5,640 bases of DNA, taken from positions 1-5,640 of the forward strand of contig JAJYDZ010000139.1 of the NCBI GenBank assembly GCA_021790415.1, written 5' to 3'. How positions within the stretch are numbered: position 1 is the first letter of the stretch; each line of letters starts with the position of its first letter. The position numbers and the translations under genes are program-made. The notes under the pieces were generated by a model, which saw nothing but the letters and a program-made list of their open reading frames with translations, had not been told where the DNA came from and made no database searches. The DNA comes from Thermoplasmata archaeon. Lineage in GTDB: Archaea; Thermoplasmatota; Thermoplasmata; Thermoplasmatales; Thermoplasmataceae. Shown here piece after piece: positions 1 through 5,463 of this stretch.

Positions 1-71
1 TCATCGGGGTATAGTGAATTGCGGTAAAATGTCATGAATTCCAAAATCCACAATTCAAAGCAATTGTATTG

Positions 72-93
72 AGATTAGTAGACCGACTAATCT
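72..93. repeat. Interrupted palindrome, 8-bp arms
   Basis: The arms AGATTAGT (72-79) and ACTAATCT (86-93) are perfect reverse complements around a 6-base loop. The palindrome lies about 27 bases beyond the ancestral stop of the decayed minus-strand AhpD-like gene, so it could be a relic 3' hairpin or a protein-binding site. No T-run follows it on the minus strand, so an ordinary terminator is not well supported. Confidence 0.4.
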
Positions 94-119
94 TCGTCAA
101 TGTCCTTCTTTATCCTTTT

Positions 120-413
120 TTATACATAATCTTCAGGTACTATCTGAAATGCAATGTTGGCTCTGTTCCATGAGTTTATGCTTATTATCGCTCAGGTTAG
201 TTAGACGAGTTCAACCGCGTTATACTCCTTACTTACTTCCTCAAACAGTTCATCGGTGATGTGATTTTCAGTAATTACAGAAACCGCCTCCGTCCACTTG
301 AGTGCCATTTTTTCACGGTTCGTAAACTGTGGAGATTCTTGCCATGCATTTAGCAGTAATATCCTTTGAGGAGATTCATCAGATTCCATCGCATCCTTGG
401 TATCCATATTTAG
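120..413 (-). pseudogene. Carboxymuconolactone decarboxylase / AhpD-like protein, 3' fragment with two internal stops
   Basis: The minus-strand translation from about 413 reads LNMDTKDA, then RILLLNAWQESPQFTNRE, KWTEAVSVI and HITDELFEEV. This is the typical core of the carboxymuconolactone decarboxylase/AhpD-like family, which carries out thiol-based peroxide detoxification or related chemistry. After ELV (stop at 201-203) the same frame continues as LT, a second stop (TGA, 192-194), then AIISINSWNRANIAFQIVP and ends with TAA at 120-122. That is exactly the expected family C-terminus (usually ELVDLTLAI..IN.WNR). The gene therefore carries two nonsense codons. Homology starts just after where the CxxC redox site should be, and the family's MHTKDA motif reads MDTKDA, so the active-site His is Asp. 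A stop at 414-416 closes the frame upstream. An intact protein would be roughly 150 residues; about a third is missing. I am confident of the family and of the decay; any residual short product starting at 407 should be inactive. Confidence 0.85.
406..412 (+). promoter_or_regulatory. TATA-like element ahead of AbiV-like copy 1
   Basis: ATATTTA lies 29 to 23 bases before the TTG at 435, the spacing expected for a leaderless archaeal transcript. The bases belong to the remains of the AhpD-like gene, so any promoter activity may have been acquired by chance after the junction formed. Confidence 0.25.
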
Positions 414-434
414 TCACCAAGTGTATCCATTTAT

Positions 435-1109
435 TTGGGAGGCCTTGGTCCAGGATTGTCTTTATCGACAGCAGAGGCGTTAAGTGAGCTTGGTTTAGAG
501 GAAGCATCTAAGGGGTTTCTTATTTTAATATGCCTTGAAAAAAGTGGTAAGTTATCTAAAAAATCATCCCTAATTCTAGATCCATCGCTTTCTGACCTTA
601 TAGTTGGAATTGAGGAATACATCAAGGAAATTGAATGCAAGAATAAGTTACATTCTGCATTCAAGAAACATCTAACTAAAACTGAAATACTAAACGTTCT
701 AGGTAGCTTATTTAAGGGCAACTTAACGGAATCTTTTACGATTCAGAAGTATGTGAAAGACTGCATTAAAAACATCATACCAGGTATGACTGATGATTAT
801 CTTAACAACATTTTGGATCAGCCAGAGGTAATGGATTTAGTAAGAAAGAATATACCAGAGACCAGAGAAATGCTAAAGGGAATATCGGGCGATATTAAGA
901 AATCCGGTTTTTACGTTGACTGGACAGGATCGGATTACAGCTATCCCGAGGTTGATAAGAATACCGTATTGAATATGCTAAGGTTTCTAATCAGCTCAGT
1001 AGCTGCACTAGTTGAAATTATGGAAATATATCAGTTAAAATTGCAGGTCCAAGTGAATGTCATTGGTCTTACAAGAAAGCTTGACATTTTGAACGAACAG
1101 TTAAAGTAA
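435..1109 (+). CDS. AbiV-like HEPN protein, N-terminally truncated (copy 1)
   Basis: This 224-codon frame starts with TTG. It matches the AbiV abortive-infection family (HEPN fold; known from lactococcal phage resistance, where AbiV acts by arresting translation). Visible landmarks are a helix with LGLEEASKG (residues 20-27; the family's L-EE--K signature), FKKHLTK with His79 and Lys82, and the late motif SGFYVDWTG (157-165) followed by Pro171. The same landmarks occur in the same order in the minus-strand gene at 4521-5246, and the His-to-GFYV distance is nearly identical (79 versus 80 residues). Compared with that copy, the first helix, about 23 residues, is missing. The open frame extends back only to 414, where a stop sits in the junction with the AhpD-like remnant. 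The TTG has no ribosome-binding site, but a TATA-like box lies 23-29 bases upstream. Function after this truncation is doubtful; it may be a remnant that still looks intact because the remaining frame is open. No clear RX4-6H nuclease motif is visible. Confidence 0.7.
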   Translation: MGGLGPGLSLSTAEALSELGLEEASKGFLILICLEKSGKLSKKSSLILDPSLSDLIVGIEEYIKEIECKNKLHSAFKKHLTKTEILNVLGSLFKGNLTESFTIQKYVKDCIKNIIPGMTDDYLNNILDQPEVMDLVRKNIPETREMLKGISGDIKKSGFYVDWTGSDYSYPEVDKNTVLNMLRFLISSVAALVEIMEIYQLKLQVQVNVIGLTRKLDILNEQLK

Positions 1110-1110
1110 C

Positions 1111-1115
1111 TTTTT
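1111..1115 (+). terminator. Possible T-run terminator after AbiV-like copy 1
   Basis: Five T residues begin two bases after the stop codon of the AbiV-like gene. Archaeal RNA polymerase can terminate at such runs without a hairpin, but the run is short. Confidence 0.25.
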
Positions 1116-1192
1116 GAAACCTATGGCTTCTCTTCAGGTCGACCCGATCCAAGTTGTTGATTAGTAAGACGAGTTTGCCTCTGGCAACAGAC

Positions 1193-1199
1193 ATAAATA
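1193..1199 (+). promoter_or_regulatory. TATA box for the small gene at 1220
   Basis: ATAAATA lies 27 to 21 bases upstream of the ATG at 1220, matching the geometry of a leaderless archaeal gene. This supports ATG 1220, not the downstream GTG at 1292, as the original start. Confidence 0.5.
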
Positions 1200-1219
1200 C
1201 CCCAAGTTAATTTTCATTC

Positions 1220-1600
1220 ATGTCTGATATTAATGACGTTGCTTTTTTCTTTAACAGAAAGGCTTCTGAGTAGACCGCCACTGGACTAAGTGTGGAACGG
1301 TATATTAAAAGACAGGGGAAAGAAAGACTGGCAGATGAATTCAGGTCAGATCCATACTTCCTAGTAGTATGTGAGTTTGCAAATAGGGTTAGTACTTTAC
1401 AGTTAAGATCCAGTATATGGAAAGGATTTGAAGAGGCTGCCGGCCTTTTGTTCGGAGCGCCTCTTGTGGGAGCTACAGATATTTTAGTTGGTGCAGTAGA
1501 ACTTGCATGCGGACACAACGTTCGTGGGGAACGCTTACTTAAAGGAGGCACGGCGATAGCTGGGCTCTTTATTCTTGGAGCATTGCTCAGTCCCAAGTAG
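1220..1600 (+). pseudogene. Small glycine-rich hydrophobic protein, interrupted by an in-frame amber codon
   Basis: From ATG 1220 the frame reads MSDINDVAFFFNRKASE, then TAG at 1271-1273 (codon 18), then continues without a stop for another 108 codons. A GTG at 1292 would give a 102-residue product, but it has no ribosome-binding site or suitably spaced TATA box, whereas ATG 1220 has one. The N-terminal half is charged (KRQGKERLADEF). The C-terminal half is hydrophobic and glycine-rich: GAPLVGATDILVGAVEL at 79-95 and AGLFILGALL at 114-123, counting from ATG 1220, separated by GHNVRGERLLKGG. That VG--D-----G---GE-L layout recalls the pre-toxin TG linker domain of polymorphic toxins. I make this comparison from memory and it is weak. 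The gene converges on the membrane protein gene with only 7 bases between stop codons. A CAG-to-TAG change would explain the interruption. Alternatives are amber readthrough, or translation from GTG 1292 with a shortened product. Confidence 0.55.
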
Positions 1601-1607
1601 AAATAAG

Positions 1608-2885
1608 CTAGCCAACAACTTTGTATCCAATTCTTACTTTCTTTAAATCTAAGTCCATAATCTTATAGGTTTTGGATTCTTGATGATCTATAAACACCAA
1701 ATCTCTAGGTGTTCTTAATTTAATGTCTATGGGTTCAATACCAGACACTTGCCTGTCTGGTTTAAGAACTAGGAATCTTTGTCCTGAATAATTATTGATT
1801 ATCCAATCACCGATAGCATAATCGATCAATTCGGGTGAAATCCGGTTATATGCATATTCTTCCAGTTTAGATAAAATATTAGTCAATAACCCTTCATATA
1901 AACCATAGTCTGGAACAATCCTAAAAAGATTATCCATGTAAGGTTTTGGAAGTATAATTCTCTTGCCTTTAAGTTTAAGGAAAAAATCATCTATGGACTC
2001 TGTTTTGGTTTGAATACACTTGACATTTTTGTCTACGGTTATGCTTTCCACTGCCTTCCAAGGTATTTCCCGGTGTGCACCATTTTCAAATTTCAGTTCC
2101 AAATTAGTACCTATCCCTGAAAGATAGCCAGATACCATTTCATTTTTTAAGGCAACAATCAGTTTAATTCTGGCATCCTCTTCGGCGATATATTTAGAGA
2201 AAGCCCAAACTAGCAATTCCTTTTCGATATTAGACTCCCTCCAGATTATGACTACAGCAAGCAAAAGAATAAGCACAATGGATATCACGCTAATGTATAT
2301 ACTGTGGGAGAGCGTACTCAAGGGATTGGTATGGTTTAGAGATAACAATGAAATGAAAAAAGCAAGAATGGTAAATGCTATCAATATCATAGATTGCCGA
2401 ACAATGAAACGTAATTTTGAAACGGTTTCTTTTAAAGAAGTGAAAGTGTAATTTTTCCCGTCTTTTTTTAACATAAAAAGCGAAAAAATATCTAGCAAGC
2501 TAAAGAATGCGAATACAAACAATAAAGAAGAGATGGCTAACGGGACATACGATATAAAATTTGGAATAAAAAGTGACATTATAATCGATGTAATAATTGT
2601 GGAAACCATAAAAAAGATGGAAAAAAAAGTCCTATCGGCAAGTGACAATAAAGATATGTCTAATTCAGATGGATTTATCTGTTTATAGAAAGACGATACA
2701 TAATCGTTTCCTCGCCTGATTTGCCCCAAAAACTCTTTTCGAGCGCGTGTACTGTTGATATTGAGAGCATTTGAGACACCATTGATAGTGGCTCGAAATT
2801 TTAATATGAATCCTAAAATTGTGAAAATCGCCGCAAGTATCTCAATTAGATTAAATAAGTTTAGAATTGACAAGTTAACAGTCAA
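1608..2885 (-). CDS. Five-helix membrane protein with a C-terminal soluble domain, function unknown
   Basis: I do not recognise a family for this 425-residue protein. Hydrophobic segments at about residues 9-29, 87-109, 113-138, 164-183 and 194-214 suggest five membrane helices. A basic loop of about 57 residues (including RARKEF and GQIRRG) follows helix 1. The remaining 210 residues are soluble. They include a strand-rich stretch around 258-295 (NLELKFENGAHREIPWKAVESITV), which resembles a small beta-barrel or PH-like fold, then helical and mixed segments to the C-terminus. The annotated start is TTG at 2885. In the same frame 12 codons upstream is ATG (2921), but TAA at 2898-2900 intervenes, so TTG is the first usable start near helix 1. 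A TATA box lies at 2932-2940 and a palindrome covers the likely transcription start. It converges with the small gene at 1220-1600, which invites a partner relationship, but nothing in the sequence proves one. The frame is long and clean, so a real protein is near certain. Confidence 0.8.
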   Translation of the reverse strand: MTVNLSILNLFNLIEILAAIFTILGFILKFRATINGVSNALNINSTRARKEFLGQIRRGNDYVSSFYKQINPSELDISLLSLADRTFFSIFFMVSTIITSIIMSLFIPNFISYVPLAISSLLFVFAFFSLLDIFSLFMLKKDGKNYTFTSLKETVSKLRFIVRQSMILIAFTILAFFISLLSLNHTNPLSTLSHSIYISVISIVLILLLAVVIIWRESNIEKELLVWAFSKYIAEEDARIKLIVALKNEMVSGYLSGIGTNLELKFENGAHREIPWKAVESITVDKNVKCIQTKTESIDDFFLKLKGKRIILPKPYMDNLFRIVPDYGLYEGLLTNILSKLEEYAYNRISPELIDYAIGDWIINNYSGQRFLVLKPDRQVSGIEPIDIKLRTPRDLVFIDHQESKTYKIMDLDLKKVRIGYKVVG

Positions 2886-2890
2886 AATAC

Positions 2891-2916
2891 TATGAGGTTA
2901 AATAGTTAACCCCATA
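2891..2916. promoter_or_regulatory. 26-base palindrome over the likely start of transcription of the membrane gene
   Basis: TATG-A-GGTTAA-ATAG-TTAACC-C-CATA pairs at 10 of 11 positions (the single mismatch is A2895 with C2912) around a 4-base loop. It sits 6-31 bases ahead of the TTG start at 2885 and 16 bases after the TATA box on the minus strand, so it should overlap the transcription start. That is a typical place for an operator bound by a dimeric repressor. As RNA, it could form a leader hairpin only if transcription starts at or before 2916. Confidence 0.5.
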
Positions 2917-3351
2917 AGCATTTCACTACAGGTTTTATATGCTTTCTAAAAGTTAAGAAGAGACTTTAATTGGTTGAGGTCATTATCACCCAAACTAATC
3001 CCATTAAATTGCATGAAAAAGTGCGTGATACATATTAAAAATCATCTTTTAGACTAAATGTCTTTCAATTGAATTTTCCATATATGGGCCGAAATGTTGA
3101 CTCAATTTCTGTTCAAGAGTTCTATCTAAAGTATATCTTTACCTGTTACGACACAAATATCATTGGGTCATTACTTTAGAATGATAGAAAATAAAGAGCA
3201 CACCGTCTCCTTTCTGTGGATTTCCCGGAAGAATACTTCTAAATCGCTTCAGGTTGCAACGATGGATGTAGGAATGAGATTTATGCCTAAACGATGGATG
3301 GATCAAACTAAAGGCATTCTGTAATTATCATGCCACTTACAACCAAAAACC
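2917..3351. other. Gene-poor stretch before the transposase
   Basis: Apart from the promoter at 2932-2945, I see no convincing gene here. A 47-codon ATG frame at 3181-3324 (plus) has no recognisable domain, no promoter and no ribosome-binding site. It is in the same frame as the transposase remnant and could be decayed element DNA. An 11-base sequence, AACGATGGATG, occurs twice about 31 bases apart near 3259 and 3290. The stretch probably contains the undefined left end of the insertion element. Confidence 0.4.
2932..2945 (-). promoter_or_regulatory. BRE/TATA promoter of the membrane protein gene
   Basis: Read on the minus strand, GAAAGCATATAAAAC combines a purine-rich BRE-like stretch with a good archaeal TATA box (ATATAAAA, 2940-2933). 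Transcription would begin near 2910, giving a leader of about 25 bases before the TTG at 2885. Confidence 0.5.
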
Positions 3352-4446
3352 ATGAACGGAATTAATGACGGAGTAAGACCAATGATTGTGCGTTCTGGAT
3401 TGTATCATAACCGTCTAAATGCACAGGATAGGGCTAAATTTAACAGAATATAAAGAACTGTATTCAGGGTACAGAGATATATCTGCCAGGACTGCAGATA
3501 TTCGTTTGTGGCAAGACCCCCGAATTATGGTTACGGAAAGCATTATCCTGACGATATGAAAGAGAAGGGGATACGAACAAGGGTGAAAACATCCCTGAGA
3601 AAGACAGCAGACATCTTTCACACGATCGGAAGGATCATAATATCGCCTGAGACTGTGAGAAAGACAGTTCCTCTAATTCCAGTAACAATGATGGAAGCAT
3701 CTGGTTTCTTCACATAAGAGAGCAGTATGTCCATATCAATGGAATTGAGAAATACAGGGCACTTCTGAAGGATTCCATAACCGGAAGCTTCGTTGAGGAT
3801 ATACTTGACGATCTGGGAGAGGAGACAATTGTAAATTTCATGATCAATGCGTTATCAAGATTCATCATACCTGATAATATCGATTATATTGTCATAACAA
3901 CCGACGGCTATCATTATGGATCCATACTGGAAGCTGTATCCGAAAAGATGCACATACGCATAAAGAGGCAGAGGTGTTTGTTCCACATAGAGAAGGACCT
4001 TGCACACAGGATAAAGGATTCCCGTAAGGAAAAGGATCTCGACATGGCAAAGAGACTTATCAGGTACATGTTCTTCCAGAACGAGAAGAATCTTACGGAT
4101 CTTGGAAGGAATCGTGAACCAATAGCATGTCTAATTGCAGGAAAGAATGAAAAGCAGATCGTCGAGATCATGCTGGAAAAGATAACCAGCCTGTATGGTT
4201 ATGATCCCATCATAGCCAATTTCCTCTCCTTTCTGAAAAGACACAGGAAAGAGGTATTCCTGTATCTTCAGGATCCAATGGTTGAGAAGACATCAGACAT
4301 AGCGGAACAGCATTTCTCTATACAATCATGGTTGTTCAAGCACAGGTTCAAGACCAAGGAAGGATTATTGAAGACATCCTTCTGGTACCATCACTATCTA
4401 TCAACTGATAATTGACAATGTCCTTATGCTCAAGAAAATGAGACAA
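3097..4446 (+). mobile_element. Decayed insertion sequence, tentative limits
   Basis: An element is implied by the transposase remnant. Its ends are uncertain. The outer candidate pair is TTGACTCAATTTCT (3097-3110) against AGAAAATGAGACAA (4433-4446), inverted with 12 of 14 matches, giving about 1.35 kb. An inner alternative is TGTAATTATCA near 3320 against TGATAATTGACA near 4406-4417, which needs one gap and would give about 1.1 kb. Neither pair has an obvious target-site duplication, and matches this short can arise by chance in AT-rich DNA. Confidence 0.3.
3352..4415 (+). pseudogene. DDE-type transposase with C-x2-H motif (IS256/MULE-like), inactivated
   Basis: Three frame segments form one transposase. 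The 5' segment (from ATG 3352) has IVRSGLYHN and meets TAA at 3451-3453. It then resumes in frame with RYICQDCRYSFVARPPNYGYG, the second half of an N-terminal zinc ribbon (YICxxC); the expected first CxxC pair is absent. After ISPETVRK, near 3655-3662, the frame must shift by one base, as if one A were lost from AGAAAAG. It then reads KDSSSNSSNNDGS, WFLHIREQYVHING, KYRALLKDSITGSFV. The last part runs to TGA at 4413-4415 and holds ITTDGYHYGS (second catalytic Asp, codon 3903-3905), RCLFHIEKDL (C-x2-H, as in IS256/MULE transposases) and DIAEQHFS with the probable catalytic Glu (4305-4307). In related enzymes the segment HIREQY usually carries Asp where Arg stands, so the first catalytic residue also seems lost. 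The total length, about 350 residues, fits one ORF of a simple insertion sequence. The frame 3840-4415 alone would encode 191 residues but is not a full enzyme. The exact IS family is not certain. Confidence 0.8.
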
Positions 4447-4520
4447 GTGTTTACAATAAAATTCATTCGAAAATAATTGATGTTATTTATCTTTTAAGTA
4501 CCTTATGCCCAACGTATAAT

Positions 4521-5246
4521 TCAGGATCCGTAGTATAAGATTATACGCTTAAGACTTGTTATCATAAAAAATACGAATTGCTTTAGATTGGAGAACTCAA
4601 AAGTTCTGTCAGAAGGTTGAAAAAACTCTCCTTCGTTATACTCAACGTAGAAACCCTCGCTCTTTAACTCGTCCAAAGAAGTAAATAAAGTATTATTCAA
4701 TCCCTTCAAGACATTCTGCATTTTTTTCAATTGGTCCGTTATTTGCTTTCTAGAAAAATTATTCGTCTCAAATTTAGATCCGGAAATCTTAGAAAGCCTT
4801 TGCACTTCATTCGGTCCAAAATTTCTTACGTACTTCGGCAGTATGTCTTCAATTAGTAGTTTCAGTTCCATCATAAATTTCAATTTAAAATTATGGTCCC
4901 TTAAGGACTTCCAATCACCAGTTGTTTCCACCAATTCACTTATAGACTGTAATATTCTTTTTGTTTCAGCGGTACTATCATACAATGAAATGCCAGATTT
5001 TCCCAGAGTGGGGCTCTGTGATATATCATCCATGAATTTGTCTATAAATTTATTCTTTTTATCGGAGGACCCAGCCATCTTGAACATGAGCCACCAAGCC
5101 TTAGAAATTTCTTCTAGTGCTAACTCCGTTAAAGCTGCTGATGTAGGCTTTGAGACTTTTGTGGCATCTTCAAATAATCTCTCAGCATTTGAAATGCATG
5201 CCTTTATACCAGCTAAGGATGGTACCATCTTTTTACTATACTCCAA
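4521..5246 (-). CDS. AbiV-like HEPN protein, full length (copy 2)
   Basis: This 241-residue protein belongs to the AbiV abortive-infection family by inspection. An N-terminal helix (IKACISNAERLFEDA, 14-28) is followed by AALTELALEEISKAWWL with the family's L-EE--K signature (Glu45, Glu46, Lys49). SLRDHNFKLK (114-123) contains His118 and Lys121, and SEGFYVEYNEGEFFQP (196-211) is the late GFYV motif. AbiV of lactococci blocks phage growth by arresting translation after binding a phage protein; whether this archaeal relative does so is inference. It resembles copy 1 at 435-1109 but has the complete first helix. The sequences have diverged widely outside the motifs, so they are old paralogues or separate acquisitions, not a recent duplication. 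TTG 5246 is preferred because a TATA-like box lies about 28 bases upstream. ATG 5228, six codons in, is a good alternative and is preceded by GGAG at 5241-5244. The gene lies downstream of the transposase in opposite orientation (convergent) and is divergent from the HEAT-like gene at 5464. Confidence 0.8.
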   Translation of the reverse strand: MEYSKKMVPSLAGIKACISNAERLFEDATKVSKPTSAALTELALEEISKAWWLMFKMAGSSDKKNKFIDKFMDDISQSPTLGKSGISLYDSTAETKRILQSISELVETTGDWKSLRDHNFKLKFMMELKLLIEDILPKYVRNFGPNEVQRLSKISGSKFETNNFSRKQITDQLKKMQNVLKGLNNTLFTSLDELKSEGFYVEYNEGEFFQPSDRTFEFSNLKQFVFFMITSLKRIILYYGS

Positions 5247-5269
5247 TATTTAATCAGCGCTAGAACATA

Positions 5270-5278
5270 TGTAAATAT
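5270..5278 (-). promoter_or_regulatory. TATA-like element of AbiV-like copy 2
   Basis: The minus strand reads GAATATTTACA here. Its centre is about 28 bases before TTG 5246, matching a leaderless archaeal start. A second AT-rich match, TTAAATA at 5247-5253, could serve ATG 5228 but would be slightly too close. Confidence 0.35.
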
Positions 5279-5304
5279 TCATTTAAGAGTTTTGATTATT
5301 ATAT

Positions 5305-5321
5305 CGATTGAACCTCAATCG
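5305..5321. promoter_or_regulatory. Perfect 7-bp inverted repeat between divergent genes
   Basis: CGATTGA-ACC-TCAATCG is a perfect inverted repeat with a 3-base spacer. It lies 59 bases before the start of the minus-strand AbiV-like gene and 143 bases before the plus-strand HEAT-like gene. It could be an operator shared by both, but arms this short also occur by chance. Confidence 0.3.
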
Positions 5322-5388
5322 TGATGTCTTGAATCTCGTTACAAAGGATTAAGGAATTTAAACCCTGATAATGCCTCAGAAAGGAGAC

Positions 5389-5400
5389 TTTTAAATTTAT
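5389..5400 (+). promoter_or_regulatory. Candidate TATA element for the HEAT-like gene
   Basis: TTTTAAATTTAT follows a purine-rich AAGGAGAC stretch that could act as a BRE. Transcription would begin near 5420, leaving a leader of about 44 bases before ATG 5464. No clearer TATA box is found 25-30 bases before that ATG. Confidence 0.25.
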
Positions 5401-5463
5401 TCAGTTCTCTGGGGCCTTTTACACAAAGATTATGTGTTTCTATCGATTACAAACATTATTATC

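Noticed and set aside
1..35. A minus-strand ATG at 33-35 beginning a frame that runs off the window.
   Set aside because: Only about 11 codons are visible and there is no TATA box at the proper distance, so a gene start cannot be supported.
195..1175. A 17-base near-repeat (15 of 17 matches) at 195-211 and 1159-1175, on either side of AbiV-like copy 1, considered as element ends.
   Set aside because: In a window this size about one or two such matches are expected by chance, and the first copy lies within the coding remains of the AhpD-like gene.
1071..1194. A minus-strand 41-codon frame beginning MSVARGKLVLL, considered as a second AhpD-like fragment because of its KLV-LL-IN-L-R pattern.
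   Set aside because: The likeness covers only a few residues and the frame then runs antisense into AbiV-like copy 1, so chance is the better explanation.
2248..2451. A plus-strand 67-codon frame opposite the membrane protein gene.
   Set aside because: It lies wholly antisense to a long clean gene, over membrane-helix codons, with no promoter or family likeness.
3181..3324. A 47-codon frame beginning with ATG 3181.
   Set aside because: It has no recognisable domain, promoter or ribosome-binding site and lies in the probable left part of a decayed element.
4843..5253. A plus-strand 136-codon frame opposite AbiV-like copy 2.
   Set aside because: It mirrors the AbiV-like gene, whose motifs are clearly real on the minus strand; the composition is that of an antisense shadow.
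3205..5389. GTCTCCTTTCTG near 3205-3216 is matched inverted by CAGAAAGGAGAC near 5378-5389, which could bound a 2.2-kb unit with the transposase and AbiV-like copy 2.
   Set aside because: A 12-base exact inverted match is expected about once by chance in 5.6 kb, and there is no extension or flanking duplication.
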